NCBI RefSeq assembly: GCF_027744825.2
Contig: NC_071348.1
Location: forward strand, 20,617,563 to 20,681,562
DNA: 64,000 nucleotides
Direction: 5' to 3'
DNA from: Synchiropus splendidus
Lineage: Eukaryota; Chordata; Actinopteri; Syngnathiformes; Callionymidae
Shown here: one piece after another, positions 1 through 13,074 of the stretch
How positions within the stretch are numbered: position 1 is the first letter of the stretch
Layout: the number at the start of each line of letters is the position of its first letter
The notes under the pieces: generated by a model
The model's input: only the letters and a program-made list of their open reading frames with translations
Databases searched by the model: none
What the model was told of the DNA's origin: nothing
Program-made: the position numbers and the translations under genes

Positions 1-930
1 GCGATAGTGGGAGGTGAAAATTTCATGTTCAGAAGCTTTATGCAAAGTTATGGCACAATGCATAAAACGCGTTTTCAGCCTGAGATAAAGTCAATTCCGG
101 AACGCCAAACATTAAAATGTTGATAACTTTGGAAAAACACTTCAGACAGCTTGTATTTGACGTGCAACTACTAGAAAGACCGTTTCTGCTGTTGTGGGAG
201 TTGAAAATTTCATGTTCTGATGCTTCCCTGCAAAGTTATGGCACAATGCGGAAAAGGCGTTTTCAATAAGGTGCGATCCGGAACGCCAAACATAAAAATG
301 TTGATAACTTTCGAAAAACACTTCAGACAGCTTAGATTTGTTGTGCAACTACTAGAAATACCCTTTCTGCTATAGTGGGATGAGAAAATTTCATGTTCTG
401 AAGCTTCCCTGCAACGTTATATCACAATGCAGAAAACGCGTTTTCAGCCAGAGATAAGGTCGATTCAGGAATGCCAAACATAAAAATGTTGATAACTTTG
501 GAAAAACACTTCAGACAGCTTAGATTTGACAAGCAACTACTAGAAAGACCCTTTCTGCTATAGTGGGAGGTGAAAACTTCATGTTCTGAAGCTTCACTGC
601 AAAGTTATGGCACAATTCCGAAAACGCGTTTTCTGCCTGAGATTAGGTCGATTCCGAAACACCAAACAGAAAAATGTTGATAACTTCGGGAAAACACTTC
701 AGACAGCTTAGATGTGATGTGCAACTACTAGAAAGATCCTTTCTGATATAGTGGGAAGTGAAAAGTTCATGTTCTGAAGCTTCCCTGCAAAGTTATGGCA
801 CAATGCAGAAAACGCATTTTCAGCCTGAGATAAGGTGGGTTCCGGAATGGCAAACATAAAAATGTTGATAACTTTGGAAAAACACTTCAGACAGCTTAGA
901 TTTGATGAGCAACTACGAGAAAGACCCTTT

Positions 931-1565
931 CTACTATAGTGGAAGTTTAAAATTTCATGTTCTGAAGGTTCCTTGCAAAGTTATGGCACAATGCGGAAAA
1001 AAAGGTTTTCAGCCTGAGATAAAGTCGGTTCCGGAACGCCAAACATAAAAATGTTGATAACTTTGGAAAAACACTTCAGACAGCTTAGATTTCATGTGAA
1101 ACTACTAGAAAGACCCTTTCTGCTATAGTGGGAGGTGAAAATTTCATGTTCTGAAGCTTCCCTGCAAAGTTAATGCACAGTGCAGAATACGCGTTTTCAG
1201 CCTGAGATAAGATGTGTTCCGGAACGCCAAACATAACAATGTTAAAAACTTTGGAAAAACACTTCAGACAGCTTAGATTTGATGTGCAACTACTAGAAAG
1301 ATACTTTCTGATATAGTGGGAGGTGAAAATGTCATGTTCTGAAGCTTCCTTGCAAAGTTATGGCACAATGCAGAAAACACGTTTTCAGCCTGAGATGAGG
1401 TGGTTTCCCGAACGCCAAACATAAAAATGTTGAAAACTTTGGAAAAACACTTCAGACAGCTTAGATTTGATGAGCAACTACTAGAAAGACCCTTTCTGCT
1501 ATAGTGGAAGTTTAAAATTTCATGTTCTAAAGCTTCCTTGCAAAGTTATGGCACAATGCGGAAAA
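931..1565 (+). repeat. Left copy of a block that returns at the window end
   Basis: This stretch carries rare variants: CTACTATAGTGGAAGTTTAA, a run of A after ATGCGG, and CAAACATAACAATGTTAAAA. They recur in the same order at 63216-63850, a constant offset of 62285 bp. It marks an ancient segment type that brackets the more homogenised middle of the window. Confidence 0.85.
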
Positions 1566-3392
1566 AAAGGTTTTCAGCCTGAGATAAGGTGGGTTCCGGA
1601 ACGCCAAACATTAAAATCTTGATAACTTTGGAAAAACACTTCAGACAGCTTAGATTTGATGTGCGACTACCAGAAAGGCCCTTTCTGCTATAGTGGGAGG
1701 TGAAAATTTCATGTTCTGAAGCTTACCTGCAAAGTAATGGCACAACGCAGGAAACGCGTTTTCAGCCTGAGATGAGGTGAGTTCCGGAACGCCAAACATA
1801 AAAATGTTGATAACTTTGGAAAAACACTTCAGACAGCTTAGTTTTGTTGTGCAACTACTAGAAAGACCCTTTCTACTATAGCGGGAGGTTGAAAATTTCA
1901 TGTTCTGAGGTTTCCCTGCAAAGTTACGGCACAATGCAGAAAACACATTTTCAGACTGAGATAAGGTGGGTTCCAGAACGCCAAACATTAAAATGTTGAT
2001 AACTTTGGAAAAACACTTCAGACAGCTTAGATTTGATGTCCAACTACTAGAAAGACCTTTTCAGCTATAGCGCAAGTTTAAAATTTCATGTTCTGAAGCT
2101 TCCCTGCAAAGTTATGGCACAATGCAGAAAACAGGTCTTCAGCCTGAGATAAGATAGATTCTGGTACGCCAAACATAAAAATGTTGATAACTTTGGAAAA
2201 ACACTTCATACTGCTTAGATTTGATGTGCAACTACTAGAAAGACCCTTTCTGATATAGGGGGTGGTGAATATTCGATGATCTGAAGCTTCCCACCAAAGT
2301 TATGGCACAATGCGTAAAACGCGTTTTCAGCCTGAGATAAGGTCGATTCCGGAACGCCAAACATAAAAATGTTGATAACTTTGGAAAAACACTTCAGACA
2401 GCTTAGATTTTTTGTGCAACTACTAGAAAGACCGTTTCTGCTATAGTGGGAGGTGAAAATTCGATGTTCTGAAGCTGCCCTGCAAAGTTATGGCACCATG
2501 TGTAAAACGCGTTTTCAGCCTGAGATAAGGTCGATTCCAGAACGCCAAACATAAACATGTTCATAATTCTGGAAAAACACTTCAGACAGCTTAGATTTGA
2601 TGTGCAACTACTAGAAAGACCATTTCTGCCATTGTGGGAGGTGAAAATTCGATGTTCTGAAGCTTCCCTGCAAAGTTATGCCACAATGCAGGAAAATCGT
2701 TTTCAGCCTGAGATAAGGTTGATTCCGGAACGCCAAACATAAAAATATTGATAACTTTGGAAAAACTCTTTAGACAGCTTAGATTTGATGTGCAACTACT
2801 AGAAAGGCCCTTTCTGCTATAGTGGGAGGTTAAAATTTCATGTTCTGAAGATTTCCTGCAAAGTTATGGCAGAATGCGTAAAATGCGTTTTCAGCCTGAG
2901 ATAAGGTCGATTCCGGAACGCCAAACATAAAAAGGTTCATAATTCTGGAAAAACACTTCAGACAGCTTAGATTTTATGTGCAACTACTAGAAAGACCATT
3001 TCTGCCATTGTGGAAGTGAAAATTCGATGTTCTGAAGCTTCCCTGCAAAGTTATGCCACAATGCAGGAAACGCGTTTTCAGCCTGAGAAAAGGTCGATTC
3101 CGGAACGCCAAACATAAAACTGTTGATAACTTTGGAAAAACTCTTTAGACAGCTTAGATTTGATGTTTAACTACTAGAAAGACCCTTTCTGCTATCGTGG
3201 GAGGTGAAAATTTCATGTTCTGAAGCTTCCCTGCAAAGTTATGTCAAAATGCAGAAAACGCGTTTTCAGCCTCACATAAGGTCAATTCCAGAACGCCAAA
3301 CATAAAAGTGTTGATAACTTTGGAACAACACTTCAGACAGCTTAGATTTGATGTGTAACTACGAGAAAGACCCTTTCTGCTATAGTGGGAGG

Positions 3393-3623
3393 TTAAAATT
3401 TCATGTTCGGAAGCTTCCATGCAAAGTTATGCCACAATGCAGACAACGCGTTTTCAGCCTGAGATAAGGTCGAATCCGGTTGATGTGCTACTACTAGAAA
3501 GACCCTTTCTGCTATATTGGGACGTGAAAATTTCATGTTCTGAAGCTTCCCTGCAAAGCTATGGCACAATGCAGAAAACAATTTTTCATCTTGAGATAAG
3601 GTCAATTCCGGAACGCCAAACAT
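3393..3623 (+). repeat. Monomer with ~56-bp internal deletion (first copy)
   Basis: Near 3479 the sequence passes directly from TCCGG to TTGATGTGC, skipping the GCCAAACATAA, GATAACTTTGG and CAGACAGCTTAG blocks that lie between them in a full monomer. About 56 bp are missing, which puts later monomers out of 188-bp register locally. The same lesion recurs at 4927. Confidence 0.88.
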
Positions 3624-4840
3624 AAAAATGTTGATGACTTTGGAAAAACGCTTCAGACAGCTTAGATTTGATGAGCAACTACTAGAAAGACCCTTTCTGC
3701 TATAGTGGGAGGTTAAATATTCATGTTCTGAAGCTTCCCTGCAAAGTTAAAGAACAATGAAGAAAACGCGTTTTCAGCCTGAGATAAGGTGGGTTCCGGA
3801 ACGCCAAACATTAAAATCTTGATAACTTTGGAAAAACACTTCAGACAGCTTAGATTTGATGTGCGACTACTAGAAAGACCTTTTCTGCTATAGTGGGAGG
3901 TGAAAATTTCATGTTCTGAAGCTTCCCTGCAAAGTTATGGCACAATGCAGAAAACGCGTTTTCAGCCTGAGATAAGGTGGGTTCCGGAACGCCAAACATA
4001 AAAATGTTGATAACTTTGGAAAAACACTTCAGACAGCTTATATTTGATGTGCAACTACTAGAAATACAATTTCTGCTATAGTGGTAGGTGAAACTTTCAT
4101 GTTCTGAAGCTTTCCTTCAAAGTTAATGCACAATGCAGAAATCGCGTTTTCAGCCTGAGATAAGGTGGGTTCCGGAACGCCAAACATAAAAATGTTGATA
4201 ACTTTGGAAAAACACTTCAGACAGCTTATATTTGATGTGGAACTACTAGAAAGACAATTTCTGCTAGAGTGGGAGGTGAAAATTTCATGTTCTGAAGCTT
4301 CACTGCAAAGTTATGGCACAATGCAGAAAACGCGTTTTCAGCCCGAGATAAGGTCGTTTCCGGAAAGCCAAACATAAAAATGTTGATAGCTTTGGAAAAA
4401 CTCTTTAGACAGCTTAGATTTGATGTGCAACTACTAGAAAGACCCTTTCTGCTATAGTGGGAGGTTAAAATTTCATGTTCTGAAGCTTCCCTGCAAAGTT
4501 ATGTCACAATGCAGAAAACGCGTTTTCAGCCTCACATAAGGTCAATTCCGGAACGCCAAACGTAAAAATATTGATAACTTCGGAAAAACACTTCAGACAG
4601 CTTAGATTTGATGTACAAGTACTAGAAAGATCCTTTCTGCTGTAGTGGGAGGTGAACATTTCATGTTCTGAAGATTTCCTGCAAAGTTATGGCACAATGC
4701 GTAAAACACGTTTTCAGCCTGAGATAAGGTCGATTCCCGAACGCCAAACATAAAAATGTTGATAACTTTGGAAAAACTCTTTAGACAGCTTAGATTTGAT
4801 GTTTAACTACTAGAAAGACCGTTTCTGCTATAGTGGGAGG

Positions 4841-5073
4841 TTAAAATTTCATGTTCGGAAGCTTCCATGCAAAGTTATGCCTCAATGCAGACAACGCGTT
4901 TTCAGCCTGAGATAAGGTCGATTCCGGTTGATGTGCTACTACTAGAAAGACCCTTTCTGCTATATTGGGACGTGAAAATTTCATGTTGTGAAGCTTCCCT
5001 GCAAAGCTATGGCACAATGCAGAAAACAATTTTTCATCCTGAGATAAGGTCAATTCCGGAACGCCAAATATAA
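4841..5073 (+). repeat. Monomer with ~56-bp internal deletion (second copy)
   Basis: At about 4927 TTCCGG joins directly to TTGATGTGC. The junction matches the one at 3479 and shares surrounding rare variants (CAGACAACGCG before it, TATATTGGGACG after it), so the two are copies of one deletion event, not independent losses. Confidence 0.88.
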
Positions 5074-8000
5074 AAATGTTGATAACTTTGGAAAAACACT
5101 TCAGACAGCTTAGATTTGATGTGCAACTACTAGAAAGACAATTTCTGCTATAGTGGTAGTTGAAACTTTCATGTTCTGAAGCTTTCCATCAAAGTTAAGG
5201 AACAATGCAGAAAACGCGTTTTCTGTCTGAGATAAGGTGGGTTCCGGAACGCCAAACATAAAATGTTGATAACTTTGGAAAAACACTTCAGACAGCTTAG
5301 ATTTGATGTGCAACTACTAGAAAGACCCTTTCTGCTACAGTGTGAGGTGAAAATTTCATGTTCTGAAGCTTCACTGCAAAGTTATGGCATAATGCAGAAA
5401 ACGTGTTTTCAGCCTGAGATAAGGTGGGTTCGGGAACACCAAACATAAAAATGTTGATATCTTTCCAAAAACACTTCAGACAGATTAGATTTGATGTGCA
5501 ACGACTAGAAAGACATTGTCTGTTATAGTGGGAGTTGAAAATTTCATGTTCTGATGCTTCTCTGCAAAGTCAAGGAACAATGCAGAACACGCGTTTTCAG
5601 CCTGAGATAAGGTGGGTTCCGGAACGCCAAACATAAAAATGTTGATTACTTTGGAAAAACACTTCAGACAACTTAGATTTGATGTGCAACTACAAGAAAG
5701 ACCCTGTCTGTTATAGTGGGATGTGAAAATTTCATGTTCTGAAGCTTTATGCAATGTTAAAGAACAATGAAGAAAACGCGTTTTCAGCCTCAGATAAGGT
5801 GGGTTCCGGAACGCCAAACATAAAAAAGTTGATAACTTTGGAAAAACATTTCAGACAGCTTAGATTTCATCTGCAACTACTAGAAAGACCCTTTCTGCTA
5901 TAGTGGGAGGTGAAAATTTCATGTTCTAAAGCTTTATGCAAATTTATGGCACAATGCGTAAAACGCGTTTTCAGCCTGAGATAAGGTCGATTCTGGAATG
6001 CCAAAAATAAAAATGTTGAAAATTTTGGAAAAACACTTCAGACAGCTTAGATTTGATGTGCAACGACTAGAAAGACCCTTTCTGCTACAGTGGGAGGTGA
6101 AAATTTCGTGTTCTGAAGATTCCCTGCAAAGTTATGCCACAATTCAGGAAACGCGTTTTCAGCCTGAGATAAGGTCGATTCCGGAAAGCCAAACACAAAA
6201 ATATTGATAACTTTGGAAAAACACTTCAGACAGCTTAGATTTGATGTGCAACTACTAGAAAGACCCTTTCTGCTATAGTGGGAGGTGAAAATTTCATGTT
6301 CTGATGCTTTCCTGCAAAGTTATGGCACAATGCGTAAAACGCGTTTTCAACCTGAGATAAGGTTGATTCCGGAACGCCAAACATAAAAATGTTGATAACT
6401 TTGGAAAAACACTTCAGACAGCTTAGATTTGATGTGCAACTACTAGAAAGACCCTTTCTGCTTCAGTGGGAGGTGAAAATTTCATGTTCTGAAGCTTAGC
6501 TGCAAACTTATGCCACAATGCAGGAAACGCGTTTTCAGCCTGAGATATGGTCGATTCCGGAACGCCAAACATAAAATTATTGATAACTTTGGAAAAACAC
6601 TTCAGACAGCTTTGATTTGATGTGCAACTACTAGAAAGACCCTTTCTGCTATAGTGGGAGTTGAAAATTTCATGTTCTGAAGCTTTCCTCCAAAGTTATG
6701 GCACAATGCGTAAAACGCGTTTTCAGCCGGAGATAAGGTTGATTCCGGAACACCAAACATAAGAATGTTGATAACTTTGGAAAAACACTTCAGACAGCTT
6801 AGATTTGATGTGCAACTACTAGAAAGACCCTTTCTGCTATAGTGGGAGGTGAAAATTAATTATTCTGCAGCTTTCCTGCAAAGTGATGGCACAGTGCAGA
6901 AAACGCGTTTTCAGCGTGAGATAAGGTTGATTCCGGAACGCCAAACATAAGAATGTTAATAACTTTGGAAAAACACTTCAGACAGGTTAGATTTGATGTG
7001 CAACTACTAGAAAGACATTTTCTGCTATAGTGGGAGGTGAAAATTTCGTGTTCTGAAGCTTCCCTACAAAGTTATGGCACAATGCAAAAAAAGCGTTTAG
7101 AGCCTGAGAAAAGGTGGATTCCGGAACGCCAAACATAAAAATGTTGATTACTTTGGAAAAACACTTCAGACAGCTTTGATTTGATGTGCAACTACAAGAA
7201 AGACCCTTTATGCAATTGTGGGTGGTTAAAATTTCATGTTCTGAAGCTTCCCAGCAAAGTTATGGCACAAAGCAGAAAACGCGTTTTCAGCCTGGGATAA
7301 GGTGGGTTCCGGAACGCCAAACATAAAAATGTTGATAACTTTGGAAAAACACTTCAGACAGCTTAGATTTGATGTGCAACAACTACAAAAGACCCTTTCT
7401 GCTATAGTGGGAGGTGAAATTTTCATTTTCTGAAGCTTTCCTTCAAAGTTATGGCACAATGCAGAAAACGCGTTTTCAGCCTGAGATAAGGTGGGTTCGG
7501 GAACACCAAACATAAAAATGTTGATATCTTTCCAAAAACACTTCAGACAGATTAGATTTGATGTGCAACGACTAGAAAGACATTGTCTGTTATAGTGGGA
7601 GTTGAAAATTTCATGTTCTGATGCTTCTCTGCAAAGTCAAGGAACAATGCAGAACACGCGTTTTCAGCCTGAGATGAGGTGGGTTCCGGAACGCCAAACA
7701 TAAAAATGTTGATAACTTTGGAAAAACACTTCAAAAAGCTTAGATTTGATGTGCAACTACTAGAAAGACACTTTCTGCTATAGTGGGAGGTGAAAATTTC
7801 ATGTTCTGAAGCTTCCCTGCAAAGTTATCGCACAAAGCAGAAAACGCGTTTTCAGCCAGAGATGAGGTGGGTTCCGGAACGCCAAACATAAAAATGTTGA
7901 TAACTTTGCAAAAACACTTCAGACAGCTTAGATTTGATGTGCAACAACAAGAAAGACCCTTTATGCTATTGTGGGAGGTTAAATTTTCATGTTCTGAAGC

Positions 8001-11000
8001 TTCCCTGCAAAGTTATGGGACAATGCAGAAAACGCGTTTTCAGACTGAGATAAGGTGGGTTTCGGAACGCCAAACATAAAAATGTTGATAACTTTGGAAA
8101 AAACATTTCAGACAGCTTAGATTTGATGTGCAACTACTAGAAAGACCCTTTCTTCTATAGTGGGAGGTGAAAATTTCATGTTCTGAAGCTTCCCAGCAAA
8201 GTTATGGGACATTGCAGAAAACGCGTTTTCAGCCTGAGATAAGGTGGGTTCCGGAACGCCAAACGCAAAAATGTTGATAACTTCGGAAAAACACTTCAGA
8301 TAGCTTAGATTTGATGTGCAACTACGAGAAAGACCCTTTCTGCTATAGTGGGACATGAAAATTTCATGTTCTGAAGCTTCCCAGCAAAGTTATTGCACAA
8401 TGTGGAAAACCCGTTTTCAGCCTGAGAAAAGGTGGGGTCCGGAACGCCAAACGTAAAAATGTTGATAACTTTCGAAAAACACTTCAGACAGCTTAGATTT
8501 GATGTGCAACTACTACAAAGACCCTGTCTGTTATAGTTGGAGTTGAAAATTTCACGTTCTGAAGCTTCCCTGCAAAGTTAAGGAAAAATGCAGAAAACGC
8601 GTTTTCAGCCGGAGATAAGGTGGGTTCCGGAACGCCAAACATAAAAATGTTGATAGCTTTGGAAAAACACTTCAGACAGCTTAGATTTGATGTGCAACGA
8701 CTAGAAAGACCCTTTCTGATATAGTGGGTGGTGAATATTCGATGATCTGAAGCTTCCCACCAAAGTTATAGCACAATGCGTAAAACCCGTTTTCAGCCTG
8801 AGATTAGGTCGATTCCGGAACGCCAAACATAAAAATGTTGATAACTTTGGAAAAACTCTTTAGACAGCTTAGATTTGATGTGCAACTACTAGAAAGACCC
8901 TTTCTGCTATAGTGGGAGGTTAAAATTTCATGTTCTGAAGCTTCCCTGCAAAGTTATGTCACAGTGCAGAAAACGCGTTTTCAGCCTCACATAAGGTCAA
9001 TTCCGGAACGCCAAACGTAAAAATATTGATAACTTCGGAAAAACACTTCAGACAGCTTAGATTTGATGTACAAGTACTAGAAAGATCCTTTCTGCTATAG
9101 TGGGAGGTGAAAATTTCATGTTCTGAAGCTTCCCTGCAAAGTTATGTCACAATGCAGAAAACGCGTTTTCAGCCTCACATAAGGTCAATTCCAAAACGCC
9201 AAACATAAAAGTGTTGATAACTTTGGAACAACACTTCAGACAGCTTAGATTTGATGTGTAACTACGAGAAAGACCCTTTCTGCTATATTGGGACGTGAAA
9301 ATTTCATGTTCTGAAGCTTCCCTGCAAAGCTATGGCACAATGCAGAAAACAATTTTTCATCCTGAGATAAGGTCAATTCCGGAACGCCAAACATAAAAAT
9401 GTTGATAACTTTGGAAAAACACTTCAGACAGCTTAGATTTGATGTGCAACTACTAGAAAGACCCTTTCTGCTATAGTGGGAGGTTAAAATTTCATGTTCT
9501 GAAGCTTCCATGCAAAGTTAAAGAACAATGAAGAAAACGCGTTTTCAGCCTGAGATAAGGTGGGTTCCGGAACGCCAAACATAAAAATGTTGATCACTTT
9601 GGAAAAACACTTCAGACAGCTTATATTTGATGTGCAACTACTAGAAAGACAATTTCTGCTATAGTGGTAGGTGAAACTTTCATGTTCTGAAGCTTTCCTT
9701 CAAAGTTATTGCACAATGCAGAAAACGCGTTTTCTGTCTGAGATAAGGTGGGTTCCGGAACGACAAACATAAAATGTTGATAACTTTGGAAAAACACTTC
9801 AGACAGCTTAGATTTGATGTGCAACTACTAGAAAGACCCTTTCTGCTACAGTGTGAGGTGAAAATTTCATGTTCTTAAGCTTCACTGCAAAGTTATGGCA
9901 TAATGCAGAAAACGCGTTTTCAGACCGAGATAAGGTCGTTTCCGGAAAGCCAAACATAAAAATGTTGATAGCTTTCGAAAAACACTTCAGACAACTTAGA
10001 TTTGATGTGCAACTACAAGAAAGACCCTGTCTGTTATAGTGGGAGTTGAAAATTTCATGTTCTAAAGCTTTATGCAAAGTTATGGCACAATGCGTTAAAC
10101 GCGTTTTCAGCCTGAGATAAGGTCGATTCTGGAATGCCAAAAATAAAAATGTTGAAAATTTTGGAAAAACACTTCAGACAGCTTAGATTTGATGTGCAAC
10201 GACTAGAAAGACCCTTTCTGCTTCAGTGGGAGGTGAAAATTTCATGTTCTGAAGCTTAGCTGCAAAGTTATGCCACAATGCGTAAAACGCGTTTTCAGCC
10301 GGAGATAAGGTTGATTCCGGAACACCAAACATAAGAATGTTGATGACTTTGGAAAAACACTTCAGACAGCTTAGATTTGATGTGCAACTACTAGAAAGAC
10401 CCTTTCTGCTATAGTGGGAGGTGAAAATTAATTATTCTGCAGCTTTCCTGCAAAGTGATGGCACAGTGCAGAAAACGCGTTTTCAGCGTGAGATAAGGTT
10501 GATTCCGGAACGCCAAACATAAGAATGTTGATAACTTTGGAAAAACACTTCAGACAGGTTAGATTTGATGTGCAACTACTAGAAAGACATTTTCTGCTAT
10601 AGTGGGAGGTGAAAATTTCGTGTTCTGAAGCTTCCCTCCAAAGTTATGGCACAATGCAAAAAAAGCGTTTACAGCCTGAGAAAAGGTGGATTCCGGAACG
10701 CCAAACATAAAAATGTTGATAACTTTGGAAAAACACTTCAGACAGCTTTGATTTGATGTGCAACTACAAGAAAGACCCTTTATGCAATTGTGGGTGGTTA
10801 AAATTTCATGTTCTGAAGCTTCCCAGCAAAGTTATGGCACAAAGCAGAAAACGCGTTTTCAGCCTGGGATAAGGTGGGTTCCGGAACGCCTAACATAAAA
10901 ATGTTGATAACTTTGGAAAAACACTTCAGACAGCTTAGATTTGATGTGCAACAACTACAAAAGACCCTTTCTGCTATAGTGGGAGGTGAAATTTTCATTT

Positions 11001-11842
11001 TCTGAAGCTTTCCTTCAAAGTTATGGCACAATGCAGAAAACGCGTTTTCAGCCTGAGAAAAGGTGGGTTCGGGAACACCAAACATAAAAATGTTGATATC
11101 TTTCCAAAAACACTTCAGACAGATTAGATTTGATGTGCAACTACTAGAAAGACCCTTTCTGCTATAGTGTGAGGTGAAAATTTCATGTTCTAAAGGTTCC
11201 CTGCAAAGTTATGGCACAATGCGTAAAACGCGTTTTCAGCCTGAGATAAGGTCGATTCCGGATCGCCAAACATAAATATGTTGATAACTTTCGAAAAACA
11301 CTTCAGAAAGCTTAGATTTGATGTGCAACTACTAGAAAGACCCTTTCTGCTATAGTGGGAGGTTAAAATTTCATCTTCGGAAGCTTCCATGCAAAGCCAT
11401 GGCACAATGCAGACAACGCGTTTTTAGCCTGAGATAAGGTCGATTCTGGAACGCCAAACATAAAAATGTTGATAACTTTCGAAAAACAATTCAGAAAGCT
11501 TAGATTTGATGTGCAACTACTAGAAAGAACCTTTCTGCTATTGTGGGAGGTCAAAATTTCATGTTCTGAAGCCTCCCTGGAAAGTCATGGGACAACGCGT
11601 TTTCAGCAAGAGAAAAGGTGGGTTCCGGAACGCTAAACATAAAAATGTTGATAACTTTGGAAAAACACTTCAGACAGCTTAGATTTGATGTGCAACTACT
11701 AGAAAGACCCTTTCTGCTATAGTGCGAAGTGAAAAATTCATGTTCTGTAGCTCCCCAGCAAAGTTATGGCACATTGCAGAAAACGCGTTTTCAGCCTGAG
11801 ATAAGGTGGGTTCCGGAACGCCAAACATAAAAATGTTGATAA

Positions 11843-11847
11843 CTTTC
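11843..11847. repeat. Left target-site duplication of LTR copy 1 (CTTTC)
   Basis: CTTTC directly before the TGT end of the LTR; matches 13506-13510. The unoccupied satellite reads GATAACTTTCGAAAAACAC, with one CTTTC. Confidence 0.9.
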
Positions 11848-12088
11848 TGTCGCTCGGGTTTTGGATTTCAAGGTTTTGTGTACAGGGCAATTGGCTGTAA
11901 CAAGCCGTCCCTAGTTCCGAGTACACTACCTCCCTCTGCCTCTCTGGTAAAGGGCCCCCTCGTGTGGTCAACTCAGTCAGCCTCTTGTTGCAGACACGGT
12001 TCTAAAACTATAATAGATGTATCAACTTCACCTATTATATTAGTGAGTAGTGTCGGCGCTTCACTGAGCGGGTTATTTAATTCGCCCG

Positions 12089-12106
12089 ACCTGTTGAGAA
12101 ACAGGT
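12089..12106 (+). other. GNRA-type hairpin in LTR
   Basis: A perfect 7-bp stem, ACCTGTT with AACAGGT, closes a GAGA loop, which fits the GNRA tetraloop rule if transcribed on this strand. It is unchanged in copy 2 (15436-15453), copy 3 (38694-38711) and copy 4 (54813-54830). It lies in a locally structured stretch. A role is unknown; a chance inverted repeat is possible. Confidence 0.5.
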
Positions 12107-12519
12107 TCTTGACCTTACAATGCTACACCTTCTACCGTAGTCTCTTTACTTAGCTTCGTTTAGGGACACATGATTAGATCCTCAATCCATTCCTTAAATA
12201 AAATATTACCTCAGCCTTCTGAACTACCACTTTATCATTGACATAATAATTCAGGATGGAATAATGCTAGCAGTCGAGACATTCACTACATGTGCACAGG
12301 AAAGGGAATCAAACATTAATTCAATCCAGCATTAACTCACCTATAACCCAGTTGATGGTAGTACAGGAGCCAGTCCATTCTTAGTAGTCAGGGATCAATG
12401 CCGTTGTGCCTTTTCAGTACTTAATTCGTACTCAGTTTTATTTTGTTTTTATGTCAAAAGTATTTCTCCAAAAAATTGATAAAAAGGATAACAAAACAGT
12501 AAAATCAATAAAGAATCAA

Positions 12520-12599
12520 ATTCAATACAAAAATGATAAAAGGGTAATAAAACAATAAAATTCAATACAAAAATGATAAAAGGGTAATAAAACAATAAA
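12520..12599. repeat. 40-bp direct repeat x2 in LTR
   Basis: Two adjacent identical 40-bp units (12520-12559 and 12560-12599) that start ATTCAATACAAAAATG and end AACAATAAA. They contribute AATAAA motifs to the A-rich middle of the LTR. The same doublet is at 15867-15946, 39125-39204 and 55244-55323, so it predates amplification. Confidence 0.85.
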
Positions 12600-12652
12600 A
12601 TTCAAAAAAGGATAATGAAAACAATAAAATCAATAAACATCAATAAACTCAA

Positions 12653-12709
12653 GGGTATTGCCAGACGCTAATACCCAACAAAGTCAAAGGCACTGCCAGA
12701 CGCTAGTGC
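12653..12709 (+). other. Twin hairpins sharing one loop (LTR copy 1)
   Basis: The first hairpin pairs GGGTATT (12653-12659) with AATACCC (12670-12676) around the 10-nt loop GCCAGACGCT. The second pairs GCACT (12690-12694) with AGTGC (12705-12709) around exactly the same loop. The stems differ in sequence but both stay paired, while the loop is identical, which is the pattern expected of a protein- or RNA-binding loop. Function is not known. The pair recurs in the other three copies. Confidence 0.65.
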
Positions 12710-12904
12710 ACATACATAAATGTCAAAAATCATATAATCAAAATGCATACACAATAAAAAGGATGAAGTCAAAGATCCTAAAAAATATATTCAAAGTATA
12801 TGCAATAAAAGAGATAAGTCAAAAGAATTAATCATAAAAATCAACCAATCAATAATAAAAAAAAACCATAAGAGAACAACAAAAAGAGTTAAATCAAATG
12901 GCCT

Positions 12905-13000
12905 AAGAGCAAGAGCAAGAGCACCGTCCCAAGTTAAGATACAACACCTTACAGCAAACGGATGAAGCCAAAAGCGTGGATCAAGAGCGAGAGCGAGAGG
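12905..13000. repeat. AAGAGC and GAGC micro-repeats in LTR
   Basis: Three AAGAGC units at 12905-12922 and a second purine run, GAGCGAGAGCGAGAGG, ending at 13000. Low-complexity sequence within the LTR, kept in all copies. Confidence 0.7.
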
Positions 13001-13074
13001 TCAGTTTATCCTAGACCTTTATAGCAACATTGCCGATTTCAATAAACAATCCCCCAATGCGTCATTAATGGGTG

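Larger units (their letters stand above)
1..11847 (+). repeat. 188-bp satellite array, segment 1 (heterogeneous)
   Basis: About 63 head-to-tail monomers of roughly 188 bp, recognisable by recurring blocks such as GCACAATGCAGAAAACGCG, TTCCGGAACGCCAAACATAA, GTTGATAACTTTGG and CTTCAGACAGCTTAGATTTG. Monomers here differ from one another more than those after 11 kb and include many private variants, so this stretch looks older or less homogenised. Local block duplications are visible, for example 7226-7513 against 10798-11085 (19 monomers apart) and 5110-5313 against 9621-9824 (24 monomers apart). No gene is seen; the open frames are satellite translations. The family was not recognised by name. 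Confidence 0.96.

Noticed and set aside
11738..11971. 62-77-codon minus-strand frames across the LTR left edge
   Set aside because: They mix LTR and satellite translation and depend on the flanking monomer; no family features.
11806..12153. 115-codon open frame crossing from satellite into the LTR, repeated at 15153, 38411 and 54530
   Set aside because: It starts in satellite sequence, has no recognisable domain, and is the same in all copies because they are recent duplicates. Treated as chance.
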